Part shown: positions 15,059 to 24,530 of the stretch, one piece after another
Numbering within the stretch: the stretch's first letter is position 1
Layout of the letters: every line of letters starts with the position of its first letter
Origin: CAUPWF01 sp036656795
GTDB lineage: Bacteria; Bacillota; Clostridia; Lachnospirales; Lachnospiraceae
Direction: 5' to 3'
DNA: 64,000 nucleotides
Assembly: GCA_036656795.1 (NCBI GenBank)
Contig: JAVXHR010000002.1
Span: 1-64,000, forward strand
Made by a program: the position numbers and the translations under genes
Notes under the pieces: model-generated
The model's input: the letters and a program-made list of their open reading frames with translations, nothing else
Database searches by the model: none
Told to the model about the DNA's origin: nothing

Positions 15059-16354
15059 CTATTCTTCTTCAAACCGTACATGAATGGAATTCGCATGTGC
15101 TGTTAATTGTTCTGCCTTAGCAAATTGTTCAATATCCTCATGTATGGGTTCTAATGCTTCTCTTGAATATGCAATAATACTGGATTTTTTTATAAAATCA
15201 TCTACCGATAATGGGGAAAAGAATTTTGCAGTGCCATTGGTTGGCAATACGTGATTGGGCCCCGCAAAATAATCACCTAATGGTTCACTACTATATGCTC
15301 CAATAAAGATAGCCCCTGCATTTCGAATCTTCATCATAACTTCATAAGGCGCCGCTGTCATAATTTCTAGATGTTCAGAAGCAATTTCATTAGCAACCGT
15401 AATGGCTTCCTCCATGGAATCCGCAAGCAAGATATATCCGTAGTTTTCTAGCGATTTTTCAATAATTTTTGCACGGGATAATGTTTTTAAAAATAATGTA
15501 ATCTGTTCATTTACTTGTTCTGCTAATGTCTGACTTGTGGTAATCAAGATTGCCGATGCAAGTTCATCATGTTCTGCCTGTGACAATAAGTCTGCAGCTA
15601 CATATCTTGGATTTGCAGTTTCGTCAGCAATTACTAAGATTTCACTTGGACCTGCTATGGAATCGATACTGACATGACCATAGACCTCTTTCTTTGCAAG
15701 TGCAACATAGATGTTTCCGGGTCCAACAATCTTATCTACCTTTGCAATGCTCTCGGTACCATAAGCCAAAGCTCCAATTGCTTGTGCTCCACCTACTTTA
15801 TAGATGGCAGTGGCACCTGCTTCATTGGCCGCAACAAGGGTGTGGGGATTTATTTTTCCGTCCTTTCCAGGTGGTGTCACCATAATAATCTCTTCTACTC
15901 CCGCTACTTTTGCAGGAACAATATTCATAAATACAGAAGATGGATACACTGCTTTTCCACCCGGAACATACACCCCAACTCGTTGTAGCGCTGTTACTTT
16001 TTGTCCTAACATGGTTCCATCCGGTTTAGAATCAAACCAACTGTATTGACGCTGCTTAGCATGATATGTTTCTATATTATGCAATGCTTTTTTCATGATT
16101 TCAAGTAATGAATCATCTATTTGTTCATATGCTTCTGCAATCTCGTCCTTCGTCACTAACAATTGGGAAGACTCTAACGTAACACCATCAAATTCTTTTG
16201 TATATGCAATAAGTGCTGCATTTTTTTCTTTTTTTACCCGATGTAAGATTGTAACAACCTGTTCTTCATACTGTGTATAGTTATTTGGACTACGTTTCAG
16301 CAATTCATCTAATAGATTTTTTTTTGTGGCTTCATCTAAATGTTGTATTCTCAT
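15059..16354 (-). CDS. hisD: Histidinol dehydrogenase
   Basis: HisD oxidises histidinol to histidine with two NAD molecules, the last steps of the pathway. Family signatures include VGVYVPGGKA near residue 107, the IAGPSEILV segment and GPNHVLPTNGTA near 360-370. The frame opens at 16360, but AGGAGG sits directly against that ATG; the ATG at 16354 has a 6-bp spacing and is preferred, giving 431 residues. It starts 10 bp after hisG. Confidence 0.97.
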   Translation of the reverse strand: MRIQHLDEATKKNLLDELLKRSPNNYTQYEEQVVTILHRVKKEKNAALIAYTKEFDGVTLESSQLLVTKDEIAEAYEQIDDSLLEIMKKALHNIETYHAKQRQYSWFDSKPDGTMLGQKVTALQRVGVYVPGGKAVYPSSVFMNIVPAKVAGVEEIIMVTPPGKDGKINPHTLVAANEAGATAIYKVGGAQAIGALAYGTESIAKVDKIVGPGNIYVALAKKEVYGHVSIDSIAGPSEILVIADETANPRYVAADLLSQAEHDELASAILITTSQTLAEQVNEQITLFLKTLSRAKIIEKSLENYGYILLADSMEEAITVANEIASEHLEIMTAAPYEVMMKIRNAGAIFIGAYSSEPLGDYFAGPNHVLPTNGTAKFFSPLSVDDFIKKSSIIAYSREALEPIHEDIEQFAKAEQLTAHANSIHVRFEEE

Positions 16355-16364
16355 ATTCATCCTC

Positions 16365-17000
16365 CTATATCAAGCGTCGTAATTTTGTAAGCAATTGATT
16401 AATCCTTTGACTTTCCATACGCATACTAACCGGATTCACAATCATTCTTGCCGAGAGTGGACATACTTCCTCTAAGATGGTTAACCCATTCTCTTTTAAT
16501 GTTGCACCGGTTTCTACAATATCCACAATTACTTCTGATAATCCAACGATAGGAGCAAGTTCAATAGATCCATTTAATTTGATGATTTCAACTGTTTGAT
16601 GTTTTTGATTATAAAAATAATCTTTTGCAATGGACGGATATTTTGTAGCTACCCGAATCAATTCATGATGTTGTAACAATTCTTGGGCTTTCATCGGTCC
16701 ACATACACACATTTTACATGCACCGTATCCCAAATCTAACACCTCATACACTTTGCGATTTTCTTCTAGAATTGTATCTTTTCCAACCACACCAATATCT
16801 GCAGCACCATATTCTACGTAAGTAGGAACATCTGGTCCCTTTGCCAAAAAAAACTTTAATTTCAGTTCTTCATTTACAAAAATTAATTTTCTGGAGCTCT
16901 TATCTTTCATTTCCTCACAAGTAATTCCTAATTGTTCAAATAGTTCTAACGTTTTTGTGGCCAATCGTCCTTTTCCTAATGCAAATGTTAAATATCTCAT
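16365..17000 (-). CDS. hisG: ATP phosphoribosyltransferase, short catalytic subunit
   Basis: HisG condenses ATP with PRPP, the committed step of histidine synthesis. At 211 residues it is the short form, which lacks the C-terminal regulatory domain and needs HisZ; hisZ is the gene just upstream. Visible signatures are FALGKGRLA at the start and the PRPP-binding IVDIVETGATLKENGL near residue 153. GAGGA precedes the ATG. Feedback control by histidine should act through HisZ. Confidence 0.97.
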   Translation of the reverse strand: MRYLTFALGKGRLATKTLELFEQLGITCEEMKDKSSRKLIFVNEELKLKFFLAKGPDVPTYVEYGAADIGVVGKDTILEENRKVYEVLDLGYGACKMCVCGPMKAQELLQHHELIRVATKYPSIAKDYFYNQKHQTVEIIKLNGSIELAPIVGLSEVIVDIVETGATLKENGLTILEEVCPLSARMIVNPVSMRMESQRINQLLTKLRRLI

Positions 17001-17032
17001 ATGTTATCCTCTTTATTTGATTTGCGATTTCA

Positions 17033-18280
17033 TTATTTTTTATCTCGAATCACTTTTCGTTCACCGGTTAATATATTAAACATTAAAATCTCTTGGGTAT
17101 CTTGTATATATAACATACTGTGGGCATGATTGCGTTTTCCATACTCCAAGTACGTATCAATAGCAATTTCATTACTTTTTAAAATTACTTCGGTATTTTT
17201 TCTTTTTGTTCGAAATTCTGTTGCAAGAGAGTATGCTTCCTTTTGTCTTCCTTCATCACAGATAATCAAAGTAATAGTTGGTACATAAGGAATCTGTATT
17301 TTTTGTCGATTTAATGCACTCATTAATTCATCTGTTACAATGGCAAATCCAATGGAGGGAGATTGCTTTCCAAATTTTTCAATTAGTTGGTCGTAGCGTC
17401 CTCCTTTTACAATCGAATCTCCTGTACCATAGGTATATCCTCGAAAGATAATTCCGGTATAATATCCATAGGTGCCACACATGCTTAAATCAAACGTGAT
17501 ATATTGTTGTGCATCATATAGTTTTAATAATTCATAAATCATTTCTAATCGTTTGACTGCTTTTAATGCGGTTGCGTTGACCGCAATTTGTTTGGCCTGT
17601 TCTAAAATCTTTGCGCCACCAACTAATTCCGGAAGTAAGGCAAATGCTTCTCTGGAGCTTTTTTTGGCTTTTGTTGTATTTAATAATTCTTCAACGCCAA
17701 AGTAATTATGATTATTAATCAGCTCACGGAGCCGGATCTCCTCTTCTTCCTTTATCTCCGTATCTTTAATTAAGCTATGAAAAAAGTCCACATTTCCAAC
17801 ATGAATTTGAAAATTTTTTAATCCAGCCTTTTGTAAGCAATTAATAACAAGTGCCAACATTTCCGCATCCGCTTCCGGAGAATCCACACCAATTAATTCA
17901 GCCCCTAATTGTGTACTTTCTTTTAGACGTCCCTGGTAACTGGAGTGATTGATAAAAATATTTCCTGTATAGCAAAGGCGAATCGGCAGATTCTCATGTG
18001 CAAATAATGTAGCTGCAACACGTGCAATAGAGGGTGTAATATCCGGTCGTAATACCAAAGTATGTCCTTCTCGATCAAAAAACTTATACAATTCATTGGA
18101 GGGAGTTGTTCGAATCTCTTGGCGAAACACATCAAAGTATTCAAAAGTAGGCGTCTGAATATCCTGATACCCATAAGAATGTAGTACTTGCTGTAATGAA
18201 TTTTGAAGTGCCAGTTTTTTTCCATATTCCATATTATAGATATCTCGGACACCTTCAGGTGTATGTAATAATTGTTTCAT
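17033..18280 (-). CDS. hisZ: ATP phosphoribosyltransferase regulatory subunit HisZ
   Basis: HisZ is a catalytically inactive paralogue of histidyl-tRNA synthetase that assembles with short HisG and confers histidine feedback. The 415-residue protein shows class II aaRS-like motifs, such as LVLRPDITPSIAR near residue 75 and GGRYDQL near 299. The adjoining short-form hisG supports HisZ over a true HisRS. GGGAGG precedes the ATG, which overlaps the recU stop by 4 bp, so the his genes may be expressed from the recU transcript. Confidence 0.93.
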   Translation of the reverse strand: MKQLLHTPEGVRDIYNMEYGKKLALQNSLQQVLHSYGYQDIQTPTFEYFDVFRQEIRTTPSNELYKFFDREGHTLVLRPDITPSIARVAATLFAHENLPIRLCYTGNIFINHSSYQGRLKESTQLGAELIGVDSPEADAEMLALVINCLQKAGLKNFQIHVGNVDFFHSLIKDTEIKEEEEIRLRELINNHNYFGVEELLNTTKAKKSSREAFALLPELVGGAKILEQAKQIAVNATALKAVKRLEMIYELLKLYDAQQYITFDLSMCGTYGYYTGIIFRGYTYGTGDSIVKGGRYDQLIEKFGKQSPSIGFAIVTDELMSALNRQKIQIPYVPTITLIICDEGRQKEAYSLATEFRTKRKNTEVILKSNEIAIDTYLEYGKRNHAHSMLYIQDTQEILMFNILTGERKVIRDKK

Positions 18281-18816
18281 AGTGCCTCCCTTTGTTCTAA
18301 GTCTTTTTGCAGTGCATCTAAATAAGGAACAAAGTATCCATTTTTCATAGAAAGAATATATCCTTCCTGTAATTCTTCAAATCGAATACTTTTGCGTCCT
18401 CCTTGTTTGGCTCGTTCCCAAAATTCCTTTATCTCATGAAACCGCATGTAATAAAGCTGATTTTTTTTGCTGTAATAGATAATTAAGAAAGCGATACCTC
18501 CTTGCTGTTCAAATTGTTCCATAAATATTAGCTGATGTTCATGAACATTCTGTAATGGAAAAGTATCGGTATTACATTCTTTTGCATCAAAACATACCGG
18601 AATCCCCTGTACAGCACCAATGTAGTCAACAGTACTACGTTGGTCAAAATAAGCCAGTGTAATCTGACGATGTTCTTTGTCAATTTTAATTGGAGTAATT
18701 GGAGTTGGTATCTTCTGAATCAATGCCAGCCCTTTTTCTAGATATCGTTCATTAGTTCGATTAATATATTCTTCTAATGAAGAGCCTCTAAGGCCACGTG
18801 AATTCCATGTTCCCAT
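18277..18816 (-). CDS. recU: Holliday junction resolvase RecU
   Basis: RecU cleaves Holliday junctions in Firmicutes, working with RuvAB, which are encoded elsewhere in this window. The 179-residue protein matches the family: an N-terminal NSRGLRGSSLEEYIN, then the nuclease acidic residues in STVDYIG and CFDAKE, and HEHQLIFMEQF. AGAGGA precedes the ATG. It overlaps hisZ by 4 bp and follows an RluA-type synthase gene. Confidence 0.93.
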   Translation of the reverse strand: MGTWNSRGLRGSSLEEYINRTNERYLEKGLALIQKIPTPITPIKIDKEHRQITLAYFDQRSTVDYIGAVQGIPVCFDAKECNTDTFPLQNVHEHQLIFMEQFEQQGGIAFLIIYYSKKNQLYYMRFHEIKEFWERAKQGGRKSIRFEELQEGYILSMKNGYFVPYLDALQKDLEQREAL

Positions 18817-18827
18817 TAGTTATCCTC

Positions 18828-19790
18828 TTATTGCTTTTCTTCTAGTATCTGTTGAAATAGCGCCGGTAATGGTGCTGTATAGATGCCTTCTGATATAGAT
18901 GCCAATACACCGGTACATTTGGGCAGTTCCAAACGGTATGCGTGTAATAACTGTGACTGTAATCCATACAGTGCTTTATATTGCTCATTAATTCGGCGTT
19001 GCCCATATTTATAATCTCCAATAATTGGATGCGAAATAGATGCCAGATGTGCACGTATCTGATGGGTTCGTCCTGTGATTAGGTGCACTTCTAATAATGT
19101 AACTCCCTGGTGATACCAAAGTGGTTCATATTTAGTCTCAATAGGAACACTTTCTGGTAGTTGCTGTGTTGAAATTGTAACTATATTGGTGGTCTGATCT
19201 TTTACCAAATATCCCAGAATATGTTGTGGTGTTGTTACTTCCCCAACTACAAGACAACGATAGTATTTTTTAAGTTCTCGTGTACGAAACAATTTCCCCA
19301 TGGATTGTAATCCCTGTAAACTCTTGCCGGCCACCACAAGACCACTGGTGTTTCGATCTAATCGGTTGCAGACAGATGGCTTAAAACTTTGTAATTCTTT
19401 TTCTGTAATCTGTCCGGTATCCAATAGATGGGATATCACATGCTCAACTAAAGATTCATCCGTATTTTCTGCTTTCTGCGAAAGCATTCCCACTGGTTTA
19501 TTAATAAACAAAACATGTTCATTCTCATATATAATATCGAGATTAATATGGGTATGTGAAATCGTGTATGGCTGAGAAAATTTAGCAATGGTTTCCTCCG
19601 ATAAATATAACTTTATAATATCATTTAATTCTAATCTTTCATTTCCAACTGCCTTTTTATCATTCAACGTTATGTTCTTTTTTCGAAGCATCTTATAAAA
19701 AAAGCTCTTAGGTGCAGTATTCAAGTATTTTGCAAGTAATTTATCAAATCGTTGTCCTGCTTCATTTTTTGATACATGTATCTCTAACAT
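18828..19790 (-). CDS. RluA-family RNA pseudouridine synthase
   Basis: The 320-residue protein has an S4 RNA-binding domain at about residues 14-75 and the RluA catalytic domain. The catalytic Asp is in CNRLDRNTSGL near residues 141-151, and ITGRTHQIRAHLA follows near 238. It isomerises specific uridines of 23S rRNA (RluC/RluD-like) or tRNA; which site cannot be told. AGGAG precedes the ATG. It is followed 11 bp later by recU. Confidence 0.92.
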   Translation of the reverse strand: MLEIHVSKNEAGQRFDKLLAKYLNTAPKSFFYKMLRKKNITLNDKKAVGNERLELNDIIKLYLSEETIAKFSQPYTISHTHINLDIIYENEHVLFINKPVGMLSQKAENTDESLVEHVISHLLDTGQITEKELQSFKPSVCNRLDRNTSGLVVAGKSLQGLQSMGKLFRTRELKKYYRCLVVGEVTTPQHILGYLVKDQTTNIVTISTQQLPESVPIETKYEPLWYHQGVTLLEVHLITGRTHQIRAHLASISHPIIGDYKYGQRRINEQYKALYGLQSQLLHAYRLELPKCTGVLASISEGIYTAPLPALFQQILEEKQ

Positions 19791-19809
19791 AATTACTCCT
19801 TACAAGTGC

Positions 19810-20385
19810 TTAAAATGATAGATTTAAGATTACTTGTTTCATGCGCTCCTCGCGCTCTGTTGTATTCGGTTGCTCAATGGCCGCTATATTATTCATTCCC
19901 TCTGCTCTTGTAATAAAGGCCACATAATCTGAAAATATCTTTACAGATACCTGCCCCATTTGATTCTGTGCTAATGTATTTTTTATATGATTTGAAGCAT
20001 AAGCAACATCTACCTTTGTACTATCTGTATATCCACAGATAGTATGGTCTGATATGACAATACATGCAATTGGCATAATTTTTTCGTAACTTGTAATAAC
20101 CATATCATATGCAACCGTTAGATGTTCTGTCTGAGATGAAATCTCCTGGACCACATCCATTTGAATGGAATGATGAGGAAAGATTGTAATGACTCCTACC
20201 AATGATTTAGATGCAGGTAAACAGCCAAGTATAGCAAAAACAGTTAACATATTCAACTTCGTTCCTGTCTGTATATAACCTAGAATTAAAATCGCCGCAA
20301 CAAGTCCAAATAAGATAAATGTCTTGATGATTTCCTGCTTCTTTTGTTTTTTAATATATCCCGGTTCTCCCTTAATGACTTTCAT
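19810..20385 (-). CDS. Conserved-looking membrane protein, function unknown
   Basis: The 191-residue protein has a basic N-terminus (residues 1-20), two closely spaced hydrophobic segments at about 23-41 and 47-68, and a soluble C-terminal domain of about 120 residues. I recognise no domain. AAGGGG precedes the ATG. It lies between an SDR gene and an RluA-type gene in a tight minus-strand run, so it is probably co-transcribed. Confidence 0.7.
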   Translation of the reverse strand: MKVIKGEPGYIKKQKKQEIIKTFILFGLVAAILILGYIQTGTKLNMLTVFAILGCLPASKSLVGVITIFPHHSIQMDVVQEISSQTEHLTVAYDMVITSYEKIMPIACIVISDHTICGYTDSTKVDVAYASNHIKNTLAQNQMGQVSVKIFSDYVAFITRAEGMNNIAAIEQPNTTEREERMKQVILNLSF

Positions 20386-20414
20386 ATCTTACCCCTTACA
20401 TTTATATTATACTA

Positions 20415-21173
20415 CTAATTCCACATGGTCTTAATCGCTTTTAATACAACTTCATGTGGTAATAGTTTGGTTGCTATTTTAGCACCTTTCATTGGCGCAC
20501 CATAGATAGATACCGATTTTTTTTGTTTGGTATCCACTAATGCCTGCTTCACAACTTGAGAAGCTTCTACCATAACAGCATCTTTAAAACTGTTTTCTGC
20601 ATGTCCTGCCACATCAAAGAATTCGGTCTTTACAGGACCTGGACATACAGCTGTTACAATAATTCCTCGGTCTTCTAATTCCACACCTAAAGCTCTAGAA
20701 AAACTTAGAACATAAGATTTTGTTGCGGCATATACTGCAAAAGATGGTTGTGGACAAAATGCGGCAGCAGATGCCAGATTCACAATTCTAGAACCTTTCT
20801 GCATATAAGGCATGCAAAGTGTTGTCATATGTGTTAACCCCTTACAATTAACATCAATCATGTCAAGCTGCGCTTCCTCTTCAATAGAATCTACCATTCC
20901 GGTTTTCCCAAAACCAGCTGCATTTACAAGCATACGTATATCCGGATTTTGATTTTCCAAACGGTTTTTAATTTGTTTGAATAGTATCTCATCTTTGATA
21001 TCCCCATCAAATGTATGAATATGTGTATACATCTGACTTTTCAATTCTTCTAATCGCTCTTTTCTTCTTGCTATAATCCATATTTCATCTAATTCTTTGT
21101 ATAATAATTCAATCTGTTTTACAAACTCTTTCCCCATTCCGGAAGATGCTCCGGTTACAATTGCAATTTTCAT
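20415..21173 (-). CDS. Short-chain dehydrogenase/reductase
   Basis: The 252-residue SDR-family oxidoreductase has the cofactor loop TGASSGMGKE at residues 8-17, the NAAG motif near residue 87, a Ser near 138 and the catalytic YAATK near 152-156. The RRK residues after the second strand suggest a preference for NADPH. Substrate unknown; the family includes DltE- and YqjQ-like reductases. GAGG precedes the ATG. Confidence 0.9.
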   Translation of the reverse strand: MKIAIVTGASSGMGKEFVKQIELLYKELDEIWIIARRKERLEELKSQMYTHIHTFDGDIKDEILFKQIKNRLENQNPDIRMLVNAAGFGKTGMVDSIEEEAQLDMIDVNCKGLTHMTTLCMPYMQKGSRIVNLASAAAFCPQPSFAVYAATKSYVLSFSRALGVELEDRGIIVTAVCPGPVKTEFFDVAGHAENSFKDAVMVEASQVVKQALVDTKQKKSVSIYGAPMKGAKIATKLLPHEVVLKAIKTMWN

Positions 21174-21218
21174 TTTTTCCTCGCTTTCATTTTATGTAGT
21201 ATTTTTAATTTCATTTTT

Positions 21219-23165
21219 CTAAGTTGTTTTTTTCTTATGATGATTTCGGATTGTTTTTTTCTTTTTTATGGTTTTATCTTTGACAACTCCTTGACCAACT
21301 TCCCTTCTATCACTTTTTCCTTGAGCAGAGCCCGTTTTTCCTGTTGTTTTTTTTCCGAAATTGGAACTTTGCCTTGGACGAATCAAACAATGTTTCTCAA
21401 ATCCTACCAAATCCATCCTCTCTTCTGCGCGCAACGCTTCCATAACCAGATGATAATTCTTTGGATTCCGATATTGAATCAAGGCACGTTGCATCGCCTT
21501 CTCATGAGGATTTACAGGTACATATACCGAAGTCATTGTCCGTGGATCGACACCTGTATAATACATACAAGTAGAAATGGTAGATGGTGTTGGATAAAAA
21601 TCTTGTACCTGTTCGGGCATATACCCAAGATCTCTCAAGTATTCTGCTAGTTCAATAGCATCTTTCATGGTGGATCCTGGATGGGAAGACATCAGATATG
21701 GTACTAGAAATTGATTCTTCCCAATCTGTTCATTAATCATTTTATATTTTTTTGAAAATGTCTGATAGACACTATTTTCCGGTTTTCCCATCTTTTCTAA
21801 GACAGCATCAGATATATGCTCAGGTGCAACTTTTAATTGCCCACTAATATGATGTTCACATAATTCTCGAAAAAACGTGTCATTATCGTCTGCAATTAGA
21901 TAATCAAATCGAATACCCGAGCGAATAAATACTTTCTTTACATTTGGTAATTCTCGCAGTTTTCTTAATAATTTCAGATAATCCATATGGTCAACTGTAA
22001 GATTCTTGCAGGGACGAGGATATAAACATTGCTTTTCTTTACAGACACCCTTGGTTAATTGTTTTTCACAAGAGGGATGTCTGAAATTGGCGGTTGGACC
22101 ACCTACATCATGGATATAACCTTTGAATTCTTTATCCCATATAAATTGTTTGGCTTCTTCAATTAAAGATTCATGACTTCTTGTCTGGATAATTCGACCT
22201 TGATGAAAGGTCAGTGCACAAAAATTGCAGCCTCCAAAACAACCTCGGTTACTAATTAAACTGTACTTTACTTCTTCAATGGCAGGAACACCACCAGCAG
22301 CTTCGTAAGATGGATGATAGGTACGCATATAAGGCAAACTATACGTCCGATCCATCTCTGACTGTGTTAATGGTTTAGATGGTGGATTCTGTACAATATA
22401 CAGATGCTCTGAGTAAGGTTCCACCAGACGTTTTCCCACAAAAGGGTCTGTATTACAATACTGAGTATAAAAACTTTTTGCATAATTTAATTTGTCTTGT
22501 TTTAATGCATCATAAGATTCTAATATAATAGGGTCATAGACACTATCTAAGGACTTCACCTTGCATACCGTTCCATCAATATACGTAATATCTTCAATCT
22601 GAAGACCACTATCTAATGCTTCTGCAATCTCAATAACAGAACGTTCTCCCATTCCATAGGATAAGATATCTGCACCAGAATCCAGTAAGACCGAACGTTT
22701 TAACCGATTGGACCAATAATCATAATGAGCAAGTCTTCGTAAGCTGGCCTCAATCCCCCCCAAGATGATGGGGGTATGTTTATAAACTTGCCGTATCAGA
22801 TTACTGTATACCGTTGTTGCATAATCCGGACGTTTTCCCATAACTCCACCAGGTGTAAATGCATCCGTCTTTCGCTTCTTTTTAGATACTGTATAATGAT
22901 TTACCATAGAATCCATGTTCCCACTGGATACAAGAAATCCTAATCTTGGTTTTCCAAATTCAGTAATACTTTGTTTGTTTTTCCAATCAGGTTGTGAGAT
23001 GATTCCAACATGATATCCCTGTGCCTCTAATAGTCTAGTTATAATGGCTGGTCCAAAAGACGGATGATCTACATAAGCGTCCCCGGATACATAGACAAAG
23101 TCTAATTGGTTAATTCCTTGTTCTAACATCTCTTGTTTACAGATTGGTAAAAATCCCTTATTCAT
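21219..23165 (-). CDS. YgiQ family radical SAM protein
   Basis: The 648-residue protein has a UPF0313/YgiQ N-terminal region, a radical SAM cluster motif CFGGCNFC near residues 308-315, and a lysine-rich C-terminal tail (about residues 605-648). Function is not established for the family. The start overlaps the end of the HAD phosphatase gene by 8 bp. The basic tail, rich in KK and GK, could bind nucleic acid, which is only a suggestion. Confidence 0.92.
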   Translation of the reverse strand: MNKGFLPICKQEMLEQGINQLDFVYVSGDAYVDHPSFGPAIITRLLEAQGYHVGIISQPDWKNKQSITEFGKPRLGFLVSSGNMDSMVNHYTVSKKKRKTDAFTPGGVMGKRPDYATTVYSNLIRQVYKHTPIILGGIEASLRRLAHYDYWSNRLKRSVLLDSGADILSYGMGERSVIEIAEALDSGLQIEDITYIDGTVCKVKSLDSVYDPIILESYDALKQDKLNYAKSFYTQYCNTDPFVGKRLVEPYSEHLYIVQNPPSKPLTQSEMDRTYSLPYMRTYHPSYEAAGGVPAIEEVKYSLISNRGCFGGCNFCALTFHQGRIIQTRSHESLIEEAKQFIWDKEFKGYIHDVGGPTANFRHPSCEKQLTKGVCKEKQCLYPRPCKNLTVDHMDYLKLLRKLRELPNVKKVFIRSGIRFDYLIADDNDTFFRELCEHHISGQLKVAPEHISDAVLEKMGKPENSVYQTFSKKYKMINEQIGKNQFLVPYLMSSHPGSTMKDAIELAEYLRDLGYMPEQVQDFYPTPSTISTCMYYTGVDPRTMTSVYVPVNPHEKAMQRALIQYRNPKNYHLVMEALRAEERMDLVGFEKHCLIRPRQSSNFGKKTTGKTGSAQGKSDRREVGQGVVKDKTIKKKKTIRNHHKKKTT

Positions 23166-23832
23166 TTGATTTCCTCACCAGCATCTCATAGAGATTCTCA
23201 TAATTATAGATATAATAATCTGATAACTCTCTTTTCTGCTGTTCCATTGATTTTGAAAACGCATCATCTACTGCACAAACACGCATACCCGCATTTTTTC
23301 CTGCCCGAATACCATTGGGAATGTCTTCAAATACAAGACATCGTTCCGATGGTACATGCAGGTCTTCTGCAACTTTCAGATATACATCAGGTGCTGGTTT
23401 CCCGGCAGATACTTCACAGGCTGTCCGAATAGAGTCAAAAAAGTGTTGTATACCAAGTGCCGCTACGGTCGCTTCTACCAACTCTCTGGAATTGCTTGTT
23501 GCGATTCCACACTTGATTCCATTTGCTCTAAGTTGTTGGATAAATTCAGATACCCCTTGTTTTAATGTGACTTCTGTTGTATAACGCAAGAATGTCATCT
23601 CATGCCATTCTTTTTGTATCTGCTCTACTGTTTGGTTTAGTGTTGGAAAGGTATCTACAAAATACTGTGCTGTCTCTGAATAGCTCATGCCTTCCATCGA
23701 TGTCTGAAAGTTGTCAGGTCTTGTAAGATGATATTTTTCTAGATAGACTTCATCTACATCGGTCCAAATCCACATAGAATCCACTAATGTTCCATCTAAA
23801 TCAAATATAACCGCTTCGATATCTTCTAACAT
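23158..23832 (-). CDS. HAD-family phosphatase (beta-phosphoglucomutase-like)
   Basis: The 224-residue protein carries HAD motif I, FDLDGTLVDS at residues 10-19, with both aspartates of the nucleophile pair, motif II TSNS near 112, the motif III lysine in GKPAPD and motif IV FEDIPNGI. A helical cap lies between motifs I and II. It is likely a sugar-phosphate or nucleotide phosphatase, or beta-phosphoglucomutase-like. It overlaps both neighbours by 7-8 bp. Confidence 0.9.
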   Translation of the reverse strand: MLEDIEAVIFDLDGTLVDSMWIWTDVDEVYLEKYHLTRPDNFQTSMEGMSYSETAQYFVDTFPTLNQTVEQIQKEWHEMTFLRYTTEVTLKQGVSEFIQQLRANGIKCGIATSNSRELVEATVAALGIQHFFDSIRTACEVSAGKPAPDVYLKVAEDLHVPSERCLVFEDIPNGIRAGKNAGMRVCAVDDAFSKSMEQQKRELSDYYIYNYENLYEMLVRKSNE

Positions 23833-24530
23833 AATTGGTTCAACTCCTCTTTTGTTAAGGGGCGATAATCACCTAATGACAACGTATCATCTAATTGCAG
23901 TGTTCCCATGGATATCCTTTTTAAATAGAGAACTTCTTTATCGACTACCTGAAACATACGCTTTACTTGATGAAACTTTCCCTCTTGTATGGTCAACTTA
24001 ATTTCTGATTCCGGTGCTTCTTTTACTATCTCTAATATAGCGGGCTTTGTATACTCCCTATCACTGATTTGCAGGCCTTGTGCAAATCGAACTACATCTT
24101 CCTTGGTGACTATTCCACGTATTTTTGCATAATACACTTTGTTGACATGTTTCTTTGGTGATAACAGTTGATGAGCTAAATTTCCATCATTTGTAATTAA
24201 TAGCAGACCCTCGGTGTCCTTATCAAGACGACCAACTGGGAATAAATCTTTTCGTTTTCTTTCCGTAATTAGGTCAAGAACTGTTGTTTCTTTTTTGTCA
24301 CAAGTAGCCGATACAACACCTGCGGGTTTGTTTAACATATAATATTCATATTCCACATACCCTACAATGTGACTTTGTACAGCAATCTGTTGCTGTGCTA
24401 ACTCAATCTTTTGTTCAGGACGTTTCACAATTATTCCGTCAATTGTAACCATGCCCTTTCGGATTAAATCCTTTACTTCTGTTCTTGTTCCAATACTCAT
24501 ATCAGCCAGATATTTGTCTAAACGTATCAT
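23826..24530 (-). CDS. RsuA/RluB-family pseudouridine synthase
   Basis: The 234-residue protein has an S4 domain at about residues 1-60 and the RsuA-type catalytic core, with the catalytic Asp in VGRLDKDTEGLLL near residue 102. It probably modifies 16S rRNA (the RsuA U516 equivalent), by family. The start follows the RsmF-like stop codon directly (TAGATG), and no good ribosome binding site is at the usual distance, so re-initiation from the upstream gene is likely. Confidence 0.92.
   Translation of the reverse strand: MIRLDKYLADMSIGTRTEVKDLIRKGMVTIDGIIVKRPEQKIELAQQQIAVQSHIVGYVEYEYYMLNKPAGVVSATCDKKETTVLDLITERKRKDLFPVGRLDKDTEGLLLITNDGNLAHQLLSPKKHVNKVYYAKIRGIVTKEDVVRFAQGLQISDREYTKPAILEIVKEAPESEIKLTIQEGKFHQVKRMFQVVDKEVLYLKRISMGTLQLDDTLSLGDYRPLTKEELNQLC

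Noticed and set aside
17033..18280. HisZ considered as histidyl-tRNA synthetase
   Set aside because: It is next to short-form hisG, which needs HisZ, and lies in a his cluster; the overall sequence fits the regulatory paralogue.
21237..21650. A 137-codon plus-strand frame opposite the 3' end of the YgiQ gene
   Set aside because: It mirrors the lysine-rich tail of YgiQ as a Phe-rich frame; no ribosome binding site or recognisable domain.
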